From Vulcanimicrobiota bacterium (GTDB taxonomy: Bacteria; Vulcanimicrobiota; Xenobia; Xenobiales; JADMJV01): a stretch of 64,000 bases of DNA. The position numbers and the translations under genes are program-made. Below, one piece after another: positions 8,657-17,370 of the stretch (positions are counted from its first letter, which is position 1; each line of letters starts with the position of its first letter). Location: contig JAHBVR010000012.1 in NCBI GenBank assembly GCA_019637395.1, positions 62,001 through 126,000 of the forward strand. The letters run 5' to 3'. Under the pieces are notes generated by a model. It searched no databases and was not told the origin of the DNA. It saw only the letters and a list, made by a program, of their open reading frames with translations.

Positions 8657-9554
8657 AGCCGTCTACTCGCTGGTGGGACTTATGCTGCTCTGGTTCGCTC
8701 TGCTGACCTTGGGCGACCAGGAGCATCCCAGGCGGCTGCCGACCGGAGCTTTCTGGCTGATCCTGGGCATCCTGTTCGGAGCCGGCAGCCTGTTGCCGCA
8801 CTGGCTGGCCGGTCTGCTGGTGGTCGCCCTGGTCCTCCTGGACGGACTGGGCCTGGTCAAAGCCGGTCCCACCCCGCCCAGCCTGCCGGCGGGCTCGGCT
8901 CGTCTGACCATCCCGATCCTGCTCATGCCGGCCAGCATTCTGGCCGCCAGCCTGCTGTGTCGCTGGCGGGGTTGGGATCTTTCCCAGGGCGCTTTGCTGG
9001 GACTGGCGCTGGGTAGCCTGCTGGCTTTACTGGCCGCCTGGGGCCTGACCGGCGCACCTCTACAGGAGATCGGCCACGCCGGCCGCCGCCTCAATGACAC
9101 GCTGGGCGCCCTGAGCCTGCTCCCCCAACTATTGGCCTCGCTGGGAGTGGTTTTCGCCCGGGCCGGCGTGGGAGATTGGCTGGCCGGGGGCGTTCTGCAA
9201 CTGGTGTCCCCCGACCAGCGAGTGGCCCTGGTGGTGGCCAACTGCCTGGCCATGGCCGGACTGGCCGCCTTGACCGGCAATTCCTTCGCCGCCTTTCCGG
9301 TGGTGGCTCAGGGAATCTTAAGTCCGCTTCTACTCAAACCTTTCGGCAGCGATCCCAACGCGCTGGCCATGCTCACCCTGGCGGTGGGAGCCAGTGGCAC
9401 GCTGATCACCCAGATGGCCGCCAATTTCAACCTGGTGCCGGTGGCCTTGCTGGAGCTGAAAAGTTCGCTGGCGGTCATTCGTCTGCAACGGCCGGTGGCG
9501 CTGGCCCTGTTCCTGGGCCAGTTGCTCTTCATGATTTATCTGACTACTGGTTAA
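8649..9554 (+). CDS. DUF979-family membrane protein, 5-oxoproline transporter subunit type
   Basis: A 301-residue, very hydrophobic protein with about nine membrane helices. GNSFAAFPVVAQGI, ASLGVVFARAGVGDWLAGG and ANFNLVPVALLEL match the DUF979 family, the obligate partner of DUF969. The start ATG lies inside the DUF969 gene (8-bp overlap). The two proteins probably form one permease in the inner membrane. Its 3' end overlaps the convergent small secreted-protein gene by 11 bp, so transcription from both sides meets here and no terminator separates them. Confidence 0.86.
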   Translation: MLEAVYSLVGLMLLWFALLTLGDQEHPRRLPTGAFWLILGILFGAGSLLPHWLAGLLVVALVLLDGLGLVKAGPTPPSLPAGSARLTIPILLMPASILAASLLCRWRGWDLSQGALLGLALGSLLALLAAWGLTGAPLQEIGHAGRRLNDTLGALSLLPQLLASLGVVFARAGVGDWLAGGVLQLVSPDQRVALVVANCLAMAGLAALTGNSFAAFPVVAQGILSPLLLKPFGSDPNALAMLTLAVGASGTLITQMAANFNLVPVALLELKSSLAVIRLQRPVALALFLGQLLFMIYLTTG

Positions 9555-9915
9555 TCGTCTCCACGAAGCGCAAATGGTCGAGTTTCAAGCTTTTGGTTTC
9601 TTTCTTGATGGTCACGAACTGACGAAAAATAGAAATGTGTTTCTCACCTTTGCTCAGGCACATCACTTCGACCTCCCGTTTCTCATTGGGTATGCGCCCC
9701 TTGAGAATGGCCCGAAATTCCTTGAGCCCGGGCTTGAAATAACGATGGTCGGATAGTCCGCTCTCGTCATCGGTCAAAGAGACATGAATGGTCTGCGTCC
9801 ATTTGGGCGGAAATTTGCCCTGTGGCAAAGGGATGACCACGATGATGGTGCGCGTCCTGGCCAAGCCCGGCCCGGCCAAGCTCAGCAGATACAGAAGCAA
9901 AAGCAACTTTTTCAT
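9544..9915 (-). CDS. Small secreted hypothetical protein
   Basis: This 123-residue protein has a classical Sec signal peptide: MKKLLLLLYLLSLAGPGLA, with cleavage probably after ALA. The mature part (about 103 residues) is basic and beta-rich, with an early TQTIHVSLTDDESGLSDHRY segment and no cysteine pairs or catalytic motif that I recognise. A longer frame upstream to 10239 is open but lies across the monooxygenase start on the other strand, so the signal-peptide ATG at 9915 is chosen. It is divergent from the FAD monooxygenase (73 bp between starts) and convergent with DUF979. Confidence 0.68.
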   Translation of the reverse strand: MKKLLLLLYLLSLAGPGLARTRTIIVVIPLPQGKFPPKWTQTIHVSLTDDESGLSDHRYFKPGLKEFRAILKGRIPNEKREVEVMCLSKGEKHISIFRQFVTIKKETKSLKLDHLRFVETINQ

Positions 9916-9988
9916 TTCCGAGCGATCTTCGCAGCGCCGGGCCCGAATCCCTGAAGGCCCCCGCCAGCGAAAAAAAGAATGCGCTGCG

Positions 9989-11641
9989 ATGAGCATCAAG
10001 CCGATTCTAATTGCCGGTGCAGGCCCGGTAGGACTGACGTTGGCCTGTGAACTGGTGCGGCACGGCCTTCCCGTGCGCATTGTCGATCGCAATGCTGAAC
10101 CCAGCGACAAATCCAAAGCGCTGGTGGTCTGGCCCCGCACCCTGGAGCTATTGGAGAAAGCCGGACTGGTCCAGCGCTTTTTGGAAACCGGCATGCCTCT
10201 CCGCGGCCTGAGCATGTATGAAAGCAAAGACAAGCGCATGGCCCAGGTAACCTTCAGCGACCTGGAAACGCCCTACCCCTTCGTGCTGAGCATTCCCCAA
10301 AACGCCACCGAAGCTCTGCTGATCGAGCATCTGGCTGCCCAGGGGGTCGAGGTGGAGCGCCAGTTAGAGGTGGTCGGCTTCAAGCAGCACGCTACTCACG
10401 TGGAGGTCGAATTGCACCACGCCGACGGCCGCAGCGAGACCACCACGACTTCCTGGCTGCCGGCTTGCGACGGAGCCCGCAGTAGCGTGCGTCATATTCT
10501 GGGAGTTACTTTGGAAGGCGACACGGTGGCCCAGGAATTTGCCATGATCGATTGTGACGTGGAAGGACTACCGCTTCATGACGAGGTGGTGGCCTACAAC
10601 ACTCCGCACGGCCTGGCCGCCTTCTTTCCGATCCGTGAAAGGCGCATGCGTGCTTTTATTCTGCGCGATCGGTGCGGGCAGGAGGCCACTCCCTGCCCGC
10701 CCACGCTGGAGGAAATGCAAAACGAGCTGATCGCCCGCCGGCTGGATCACCTCAAGTTGTCCAATCCGGAGTGGTTGGCCGCTTTCCGCATCAACGAGCG
10801 CCACGCGAAAAGTTACCGCCACGGACGCGTGCTGCTGGCCGGCGACGCCGCCCACGTGCACAGCCCTGTCGGCGGCCAGGGCATGAACACCGGCATGCAA
10901 GATGCCTTCAACCTGGCCTGGAAACTGGCCCTCATCGAGAAAGGCAAGATCGCCGCCGAGCCATTCTTGGATTCCTACAGCCAGGAGCGCGAGCCAATCG
11001 GAGCGGCCGTGGTTCACAAAACCAGCCGGGCCCGCCAGGCCATCACCCTGCGCAATCCACTGGCCAAGGGCCTGCGCAATGCCCTGCTGACTTTCGCTGC
11101 CTCGTTTGAGTTCGTGCGCCACAAAATCGCGGAAGAAGCTTCCGAACTGGCCGTGCGCTACCCGCACAGCCCGCTGAATCGCGAGGTGCACCCCGGCAAC
11201 GCGGCCTGGCTTTTAGGCCACGGCGTGCACCCCGGAGACCGCGCACCCGATGGGCATGTGCTGAAGGATGAGAACGCGGCCCATCTTTTCGGTCTGATGG
11301 CCGACACACGTTTCCATCTGCTGATTTTATCCGGCCTGGGTCCGGGAGATCCGCCGGCCGAGGTGGTGGAGTGCGCCCGCTGGGCCAACGCCAGCCTGCA
11401 CGAACTGGTGGGAGTCCACTGGATCGGCTTCGATCCACATCACCTGCCGGCCGCCTTACCCTCGGCCTGGTGGGACGAAGGCAGTCTCATCCACAAGCGC
11501 TACGGAGCCGTTCAGCCTACCCTCTACCTGGTCCGGCCGGACGGCTACGTGGCTTTCCGCAGTCAGCCGGCGGCCCGCGCCGACCTGGAGAAATACCTGG
11601 AGGACATCGGTCTTCTACCGGCCGTCCGCGTAGCGGACTAG
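9989..11641 (+). CDS. FAD-dependent aromatic-ring monooxygenase (PheA/TfdB/MhpA class)
   Basis: This 550-residue protein starts at MSIKPILIAG (ATG 9989); longer frames lack sense. It has the three hallmarks of class A flavin monooxygenases: GxGxxG at 10-15 (AGAGPVGLT), the DG motif (DGARSSVR, about residue 162) and the GD motif (LAGDAAHVHSPVGGQGMNTG, about residue 285). The last 150 residues are the thioredoxin-like C-terminal domain of phenol hydroxylase relatives (PGDRAPDGHVL, LVRPDGYVAFRS). The enzyme would hydroxylate an aromatic or polyketide substrate using NAD(P)H and O2; the substrate cannot be told. It stands alone, ending at a perfect hairpin. Confidence 0.9.
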   Translation: MSIKPILIAGAGPVGLTLACELVRHGLPVRIVDRNAEPSDKSKALVVWPRTLELLEKAGLVQRFLETGMPLRGLSMYESKDKRMAQVTFSDLETPYPFVLSIPQNATEALLIEHLAAQGVEVERQLEVVGFKQHATHVEVELHHADGRSETTTTSWLPACDGARSSVRHILGVTLEGDTVAQEFAMIDCDVEGLPLHDEVVAYNTPHGLAAFFPIRERRMRAFILRDRCGQEATPCPPTLEEMQNELIARRLDHLKLSNPEWLAAFRINERHAKSYRHGRVLLAGDAAHVHSPVGGQGMNTGMQDAFNLAWKLALIEKGKIAAEPFLDSYSQEREPIGAAVVHKTSRARQAITLRNPLAKGLRNALLTFAASFEFVRHKIAEEASELAVRYPHSPLNREVHPGNAAWLLGHGVHPGDRAPDGHVLKDENAAHLFGLMADTRFHLLILSGLGPGDPPAEVVECARWANASLHELVGVHWIGFDPHHLPAALPSAWWDEGSLIHKRYGAVQPTLYLVRPDGYVAFRSQPAARADLEKYLEDIGLLPAVRVAD

Positions 11642-11648
11642 ATAGCTG

Positions 11649-11679
11649 CTGAAGAACTCGGCGAAGCCGGGTTCTTCAG
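11649..11679. terminator. Perfect hairpin between convergent genes
   Basis: The sequence CTGAAGAAC-T-CGGC-GAA-GCCG-G-GTTCTTCAG folds into a 14-pair stem (one G-U pair) with a 3-nt loop. It begins 8 nt after the monooxygenase stop and precedes the end of the convergent 5'-nucleotidase gene. There is no T-run on either side, so it may act with Rho or simply protect the 3' end. Confidence 0.6.
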
Positions 11680-11742
11680 TCAGCGACGATCAACAGGTTG
11701 TGCCAGGTGGCCGCTCCCAATTGCCCCATTGGCGACCGAGTG

Positions 11743-13233
11743 TCAAACCGTGTGTTCGGGGCCCGTGACGGTCTGGATACGCCCCTCCAGCCGGGGCGAC
11801 ACGACCTTGTGATGGTGCAGGTACTCAATCAAGGCAACGCCCTCGGCGGGAGCGTCGTGTGGCTCCACCAGCAATTTGGCCTGGGGCAGCATCTCGTAAC
11901 CGCAGCCGCCTTTGCGAATAAACTCGCTGCAGGCAAAGGTATAGTCCGCCTCGGGGCGCACCGGCTGACCGGCCACCTGCAACTGAAGCACCCGCTGCCC
12001 CGGCAGCCTGGCCGGGTCGTAGCGGATTCGCAGGCGGGAAACCTGAGGAAAAGAGTTGCTGTCTGCTCCCAGGACGCTCAGCGAATGCTCCACAACCGCC
12101 AGAAGCTCTCGACCACTCAGGCGCACTTTTACTACTCCGTTCTCGTAGGGCAAGATCATCATGGCCTGGCGCCGCGTCAAGACTCCCGCCGGAACCACCC
12201 GATCCACACGGATACTACTGCCGGTAATCAAAGCACAGTCGGCCCCCGTCTGTTCGCGCATGGCGTCGGCCACCAGATTGCCCAGATTGGTTTCCTGCTG
12301 GCGGCACACGGAGGAGCGGCCTTCCAACTCGACCGCCACCTTGACCAGCGGTTCATCAAGTTGGCGCGCCAGCTGCTCCTCGTAGTGAGCAGCCAGCCGG
12401 GTCACCCCGGCCTCGGAGGCCACCGACCTGCCCACGGATAGCCCTTGCCAATCCATTTCCACGATCCGGCCGCCGTCCACTTGCAAGTCGACTTTGCCCA
12501 AAATGCGCGCATCACTGCCCCACTTGAAGATAGGGGTGGCGCCCACCAGCGATTCGGAGGGTTCGTGCTCGTGCCCGCCTAGAATCAAATCCACCGAAAC
12601 CTCACGAGCTAACCGCTTATCATCGGCCAGACTGAGGTGAGTCAGAGCCACTACCACCTGAGCTCCCTGGGAACGCAGGCGGGGCACCAGCAGGCGGGCG
12701 GCCTCGACTGGGTCCCGAAAGACCACCTCAGAACCACAGTTGGAAGTTTCGCCGGTATCCGGGGTGAGCAGGCCGAAAATTCCGACTTTGACACCCCCCA
12801 CATCGCGCATCACATATTCAGGCATCCTGGCAAACGAGCCGCCGGCTCGGTCCCGCACGTTAGCGGCCAGCCAGGGAAAATGCGATTCTCCCATGCGCTG
12901 GCGCAGCACTTCCGGACCGAAGTCGAATTCATGATTGCCCAGGGTGGCCACATCCAGGTGGATAGCGTTCCACATCTCGATCATCTGGCGGCCGCGAAAG
13001 AAGCTGGAGGCCACCGACGGACTCAGCGTATCCCCGGAAAAGAGAAAAAGGGTATTGGGGTTGGCCGCCACCGCCTGGCGACGCAGAGTTTCCAGGCGCG
13101 CGAAGCTCCCCTTGCGGCCGTCGTCCACGCTGGCATATTCATAGACATCGTTGAGGTGCAGCAAGGTAATGTGAGTGGGAGCGGCCAGGACCGGGGAAAC
13201 CAGGCCCAACCCCAGCAAAAACAAGAGCTTCAT
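11743..13233 (-). CDS. Secreted 5'-nucleotidase / UshA-like metallophosphoesterase
   Basis: A 496-residue protein with a signal peptide (first 17-18 residues, ending VLA-AP). The N-terminal calcineurin-like domain shows all metal-binding blocks: LLHLNDVYEY, FSGDTLSPS, LGNHEFDFG, THLSLADD and LGGHEHE. The C-terminal 5'-nucleotidase domain has NLGNLVADAMR and YENGVVKVRLSGREL. The expected reaction is periplasmic hydrolysis of nucleotides, possibly UDP-sugars. Its ATG lies 1 nt after the stop of the DUF2063 gene, so it is the third gene of an MNIO operon, an unusual partner for that system. It has five or so scattered cysteines but no C-terminal Cys-rich tail. Confidence 0.92.
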   Translation of the reverse strand: MKLLFLLGLGLVSPVLAAPTHITLLHLNDVYEYASVDDGRKGSFARLETLRRQAVAANPNTLFLFSGDTLSPSVASSFFRGRQMIEMWNAIHLDVATLGNHEFDFGPEVLRQRMGESHFPWLAANVRDRAGGSFARMPEYVMRDVGGVKVGIFGLLTPDTGETSNCGSEVVFRDPVEAARLLVPRLRSQGAQVVVALTHLSLADDKRLAREVSVDLILGGHEHEPSESLVGATPIFKWGSDARILGKVDLQVDGGRIVEMDWQGLSVGRSVASEAGVTRLAAHYEEQLARQLDEPLVKVAVELEGRSSVCRQQETNLGNLVADAMREQTGADCALITGSSIRVDRVVPAGVLTRRQAMMILPYENGVVKVRLSGRELLAVVEHSLSVLGADSNSFPQVSRLRIRYDPARLPGQRVLQLQVAGQPVRPEADYTFACSEFIRKGGCGYEMLPQAKLLVEPHDAPAEGVALIEYLHHHKVVSPRLEGRIQTVTGPEHTV

Positions 13234-13234
13234 T

Positions 13235-14071
13235 TCAGGCTCGAAAAATGCCCCAATCTCCCCACTGATGGAACCAGCGCTGCAATTCCGGCGCCCCCAC
13301 CGCTGGAAATTTACGCACCACCCGCTCGACCGCCGGCGCCAGCTTTTTACCGGAGAACAAATCCCTCAACAGATGAAAGCCGGCTTCGGGCAAGACCACC
13401 CGATTCATCTGATAGCCCTGGCGCATGATCAGAATGCGCTGAGGATGCCTGACCGGCCTGCGAGGCTCCAGTTCGTTGTCGACCTGGTGTAGATAATGCG
13501 AGACGGGATAGTCAAATTTCAGCAGGCGTGAGGTGGGCCGAGGTTGCAGAACCAGTTCGTCCCAGCCCTCGGGCGCAAGCGACTGCAACGCTTCCGGATT
13601 CAAGGCCGGCACTTCCGGCTCATCGAATACCTGCGCCAGATTCAGCTCCAGAACCGCCAACTGGTGTAAGAAAGTCCGGCCACGCAGAGAGCTGCGCGCG
13701 ATGTAGGCGGGAAAGTGCAGGCCCAGATGGTTGAGAGTCCAGCTCGAGGAAGGATGTTCCTCCACATAGCTCATGACCAGCGCTTCGAAAGCTTCCGGCC
13801 CAAGGGTGTAGGCCACGCCGGGAAAATCGATCTGCAGCGACTCGACCATGCGGAGGGGGAACATGCCGCGGTAAATCCAGAGCCGGCTTTCCGGATCGAG
13901 TCCGTAGCCTTCTTTGATAAAATCCCCGGTATTGGCCATGGCTTCCTCCAGGCGATCGGGGGGACAGGTAACCACTTGCTGGAGCCAGGCCTGCTGCTGG
14001 CGCAGACCGTGGGCCTGGACCTTTTGCCGGGAAACGCGCACCGGAGCGGGAGAACGCTCGGGGAGCACCAT
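13235..14071 (-). CDS. DUF2063-type MNIO partner protein (MbnC/BufC-like)
   Basis: About 278 residues from the ATG at 14071; the frame stays open upstream into the DUF692 gene, and a TTG near 14108 is an alternative. The N-terminal part (RQQQAWLQQVVTCPPDRLEEAM, in pieces) is the helical DUF2063 region. YRGMFPLRMVESLQIDFPGV and HPSSSWTLNHLG match this family's conserved core, and the C-terminal half is the second domain. Proteins of this type bind the substrate peptide for the adjacent multinuclear iron oxidase. It directly follows the DUF692 gene and precedes the 5'-nucleotidase gene with no spacing. Confidence 0.82.
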   Translation of the reverse strand: MVLPERSPAPVRVSRQKVQAHGLRQQQAWLQQVVTCPPDRLEEAMANTGDFIKEGYGLDPESRLWIYRGMFPLRMVESLQIDFPGVAYTLGPEAFEALVMSYVEEHPSSSWTLNHLGLHFPAYIARSSLRGRTFLHQLAVLELNLAQVFDEPEVPALNPEALQSLAPEGWDELVLQPRPTSRLLKFDYPVSHYLHQVDNELEPRRPVRHPQRILIMRQGYQMNRVVLPEAGFHLLRDLFSGKKLAPAVERVVRKFPAVGAPELQRWFHQWGDWGIFRA

Positions 14072-14099
14072 CCCTTTGGCATTCGAGACGACTTCGCGC

Positions 14100-14945
14100 T
14101 CAGCCAACTTTGGACACCACCGGCTTCCGGCAGGTGGCCGCTTTGAGCACTTCGGCGTGGACCACTTCAAACGGGGGAATTTCCGCATCCCACTCCACCA
14201 TGGTGGTGCGTGCGCCCAGACGCTGATAGCACTGGGTGTAGAGCGCCCAGACCTCATCGATGACGTGGTCGTCGTGGGTATCGACGATGTAGGTTCCGTT
14301 ATTGGTGTGGCCGGAGAGGTGGTGGTAAACCACGTGTTCCCCAGAGATCTTCTGAATGTATTCCTGGGCGGAAAATCCGTGATTGTAGGAGCTGACATAG
14401 ACATTATTGACGTCGAGCAACAGGCCGCAGTCGGTTTCTTGGGTAAGAGCGTTGAGGTAATCCCATTCGGTCAACTGATCCTGGGCCCACTCCAGATAGG
14501 TTGAGGGATTCTCCAGAACCAGCGGGACCTCCAGATAGTCCTGGATTACTTTGAGGCGCCGGCTGACGTGCTCCAGGCTTTCCTGAGTCAGCGGCATCGG
14601 CAGCAAGTCGTGGGTATTGCGCCCCAGAATGCCGGTCCAGCAAAGGTGATCGGAAACCCAGCGGGCTTTGACCAGACCGATCAGATTCTTGAGCAGCTTG
14701 AGGTATTCGAAGTCGATCGGGTCGGTGCTGCCCACCGAAAGAGAAACGCCGTGCAGCAACACCGGATAGCGCTCGGCGATCTGCTCGAGCATGTAAATGG
14801 GACGGCCACCCGAACCCATGTAGTTCTCGACGATGATTTCAAAGAAATCGACCTGGGGCCAGTGCTCTAAAATATGACTGTAGTGCACGGTGCGCAGGCC
14901 CATGCCAAATCCCAGGTCCGGAAATCCCCACTTGTTGACGATCAT
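14100..14945 (-). CDS. DUF692-family multinuclear non-heme iron oxidase (MNIO)
   Basis: This 281-residue TIM-barrel enzyme belongs to the MbnB/TglH/BufB family. Diagnostic segments are LGFGMGLRTVHY, FFEIIVENY, LLHGVSLSVGS (H65), WVSDHLCWTG (H100), PLVLENPSTY (E145), LLLDVNNVY (D178), HHLSGHTNN, DTHDDHV and EWDAEIPP. All the usual iron ligands appear present. MNIOs modify cysteines or other residues of a ribosomal peptide, with help from a DUF2063-like partner. The gene heads an operon (MNIO, partner, 5'-nucleotidase) divergent from a zinc-ribbon membrane protein, 60 bp away. No Cys-rich precursor gene is seen upstream or downstream. Confidence 0.93.
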   Translation of the reverse strand: MIVNKWGFPDLGFGMGLRTVHYSHILEHWPQVDFFEIIVENYMGSGGRPIYMLEQIAERYPVLLHGVSLSVGSTDPIDFEYLKLLKNLIGLVKARWVSDHLCWTGILGRNTHDLLPMPLTQESLEHVSRRLKVIQDYLEVPLVLENPSTYLEWAQDQLTEWDYLNALTQETDCGLLLDVNNVYVSSYNHGFSAQEYIQKISGEHVVYHHLSGHTNNGTYIVDTHDDHVIDEVWALYTQCYQRLGARTTMVEWDAEIPPFEVVHAEVLKAATCRKPVVSKVG

Positions 14946-15005
14946 CGTGGTTGACTTTTCTTTTACGGGAGGGGTGTCACCTGCGCAAAGCTAATTTCAG
15001 CAGCG

Positions 15006-15470
15006 ATGTCGATGATCTGCCAGGCCTGCGGAGTGGAAGCTCCCACGCGTAAGGTCCAATTTCACAAACACACCGGCATGTTGATCGTGATGCAGCACGG
15101 TCACTTCGGGGGAAACTTCTGTAAGCGCTGCATCAACAAATACTTCGCCCAGTTCACCGGCTGGACGGCGCTGGCCGGCTGGTGGGGAATGATCTCGTTT
15201 TTCATCACCCCCTGCGTGCTGCTCTGGAACACGGGGCTGTATCTGACCACGCTGGGACTGCCTGCTCCGGCGCCGGGTGCCGCTCCACCGCAACTCACCC
15301 AGGAAGCCATAGACAAACTGGGCCCATATACCGACCGCCTTTTCTCTGCTCTGAACGCGGGCCGGCCGCACAAACAGGTGGCCGAAGAGATCGCCGGACT
15401 GGCCGGAGTAACTCCCATGCAGGTTCTGCTCTACATCAACGCCGTCATCGAGGCTTCCCAAGAAGGCTGA
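15006..15470 (+). CDS. Zinc-ribbon membrane protein
   Basis: A 154-residue protein with an N-terminal zinc ribbon made of two CxxC pairs (C5/C8 and C39/C42, CQACG and CKRCI). A membrane hairpin follows (TALAGWWGMISFFITPCVLL, about residues 53-80), and the soluble tail is proline-rich, then helical. The combination of CKRCI, KYF, GWWG-ISF and P is a common zinc-ribbon membrane family of unknown function. The start could be either of two ATGs two codons apart. It is divergent from the MNIO operon; as it lacks a signal peptide and belongs to a generic family, I do not regard it as the MNIO substrate. Confidence 0.8.
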   Translation: MSMICQACGVEAPTRKVQFHKHTGMLIVMQHGHFGGNFCKRCINKYFAQFTGWTALAGWWGMISFFITPCVLLWNTGLYLTTLGLPAPAPGAAPPQLTQEAIDKLGPYTDRLFSALNAGRPHKQVAEEIAGLAGVTPMQVLLYINAVIEASQEG

Positions 15471-15573
15471 TGTTAACATTGAGGGGAAGAAGGTAAGGTA
15501 TTTTTAATGCCGTTCACCTTTCCGTAACGAAACCCACCCTCCCAAAACCCACGTAAGCGTTTAGCATTTCTTT

Positions 15574-17289
15574 ATGAGAGGGTTTCCTGGGTTTATGAAC
15601 CAGAAGATGGGGGGGGCGCCTACTCCCCCGTCGCTGCCCTCGCTTTTACCCAAGGCTACTTTGCCGCCCGCTCCCCTGCTGGCTCGCCCTCTGATGGTCG
15701 TGCCGGTGGTGCGCCCGGTGACGGTGGCTACCGTCACCCGTAATCTGCAGGCCGTGCTGGGTCCGCAAACGCCACCGCCCGCTCCCACCACCCAGGGCTT
15801 TCCGGGCTTCGTTTCGCGCAACTTCAACCAGGTCAGCCAACATGCTCCCAACGCCAGCAATGCCAACCATCTGAACGGACTGGCCAACCTGTTCCACAAG
15901 CCCGCGCCGGAGCGCCGTCAGGCGGAGCGTCCTCCCGCCCCCACCCGTCCCGCTGTCGTGGCCAAACCGGCCGCCCCGCCCCCCAGGCCTCAAGTGGCCG
16001 CCCCCGTCGTAACGAAGAAGCCCGAGGCAGCAGCCAGGGCTCCGCTACCCACCATCAAGCCCACCGAACTTCCCAAGCCTGCCGTGATGGTCCACCATCA
16101 GCCCGCCGCCTCCGCTCCCAAGCCGGCCCAGGCCGCGCCCCAACCCAAGCCCCCGGCACAGGCGCCCCAACCAGCGCTGCAGCAGGCTCCCAAGTCAACC
16201 GCGCTGGAATTGCCCAGGCCGCCCGCGCCCCCCAAAGTCAAGGAAGAAGGAGACAAGAAGCCCCCGGCGGGATTTTCTCCCCCCGGCAAACCGGCCGCCA
16301 ACAAAGTGGGGGCCGCCAAAACCGCCAACCCCGCTGCTCCGGCCACCCAACCCCCATCGGGCGACCTGAAGCCCCCCGCCGAAGCCCCCAAAGTGGAATC
16401 CCAAGCTCCCCTGGCCGAGGCCAAACCGGCCCGAGAATTGGAGCCCACCAAGCTCGCTCAGGAAACCAAAAATCCCGAGCGCGTCGAGGGACCAAGCGCG
16501 GTGGCCAAGGCCCCCGCCGCTCAGGCGCCCGCTTCCAGGTTGGCGCCCCCGGCCAACCTGGAGAAAATCGCCCAGACTCGGCCCGAGACCAGCGAACTCA
16601 AGGTCGGCGAAGTCCAACGCCAGCAGGTCAACTCCCAGCAGGCTCCGATCAGCCGCGAACAAATGGCGCTGGTGCAACAGAACGGCGCGGGCCTATCGGC
16701 CGGCGGCGGTTCCGGCCAGGGTGGCGGCGGCGGCCAGGGTCGCCAGCAGCGCCGCCAGCAAGATGGCGAAGAAGGAGTGGAAGAAATCGGCGCAGCCGAG
16801 GCTCTGGGTGGCGACGACCAGGTGCAGTGGTGGCATCTGCGAGGCGAAGAAACCCTGCGCGCCCTGTCCTCCGAGCTGCGCGAAGCGATGTTCCTGTTGC
16901 GCACTCCGCAACGCGCGCTGGGAGTTGACCCCAAGCAGGTGCGCCAGCAAAAAAGTACCCGCTCCAAGGAGTCTCTCGAGCAACCTCAGGTCCAGGTTCG
17001 CGAGCAGGAGCCGCCGCAGCAGGTCCAGAGCGACCAGGTGCACTTGGAAGCCGCTGACTTCTGCGCCAGTTGCGGCAGTGAACTGAACGGCCTGGACCCG
17101 CGCCGCTGCCCGGCTTGCCTGCGCCAGGCCGCCCTGGCAACGCTGGCCGTGCTGGAAAAAGATGGCCGCTTCATCGCTTACCGCGTATTCCTGACCAAGA
17201 GCTGCCGACCGGTGGCTTCACGCGCCGTCTACCGCCTGCGCGATTTCAGCAGCCTGCCCAGCGACGCCTACTGTATCCAGGCCGCATAA
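15574..17289 (+). CDS. Large Pro/Ala-rich protein with C-terminal zinc ribbon
   Basis: 571 residues. Residues 1 to about 390 are low complexity, dominated by Pro, Ala and Lys (repeats of the kind KPAAPP, PKPPAQAPQPA), with no signal peptide. A Gly/Gln hinge (GGGSGQGGGGGQG) then leads to an ordered C-terminal domain of about 160 residues with a four-cysteine zinc ribbon (FCASCGSELNG, RRCPACLRQ, about residues 497-516). The C-terminus is hydrophilic and contains FIAYRVFLTKSCRPV. This resembles a tethering or linker protein with an adaptor head. The family is not recognised. Its codon use is consistent with real coding across the repeat. Confidence 0.75.
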   Translation: MRGFPGFMNQKMGGAPTPPSLPSLLPKATLPPAPLLARPLMVVPVVRPVTVATVTRNLQAVLGPQTPPPAPTTQGFPGFVSRNFNQVSQHAPNASNANHLNGLANLFHKPAPERRQAERPPAPTRPAVVAKPAAPPPRPQVAAPVVTKKPEAAARAPLPTIKPTELPKPAVMVHHQPAASAPKPAQAAPQPKPPAQAPQPALQQAPKSTALELPRPPAPPKVKEEGDKKPPAGFSPPGKPAANKVGAAKTANPAAPATQPPSGDLKPPAEAPKVESQAPLAEAKPARELEPTKLAQETKNPERVEGPSAVAKAPAAQAPASRLAPPANLEKIAQTRPETSELKVGEVQRQQVNSQQAPISREQMALVQQNGAGLSAGGGSGQGGGGGQGRQQRRQQDGEEGVEEIGAAEALGGDDQVQWWHLRGEETLRALSSELREAMFLLRTPQRALGVDPKQVRQQKSTRSKESLEQPQVQVREQEPPQQVQSDQVHLEAADFCASCGSELNGLDPRRCPACLRQAALATLAVLEKDGRFIAYRVFLTKSCRPVASRAVYRLRDFSSLPSDAYCIQAA

Positions 17290-17370
17290 TAGAGGCCTTG
17301 GACCGCTTCGGAACCACTGTTAGAGGGAATGGACCTGGATGGCCAAGGGCGGAGCGGTGGAGGTTGGCTT

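Noticed and set aside
9788-9988. N-terminal extension of the monooxygenase gene
   Set aside because: The open frame precedes the Rossmann motif by 67 residues of non-homologous sequence that lie over the secreted-protein gene on the other strand. The ATG at 9989 gives the usual family start.
11743-14945. Methanobactin biosynthesis
   Set aside because: There is no MbnA-type precursor, no TonB transporter and no MATE exporter; only the MNIO and partner are shared.
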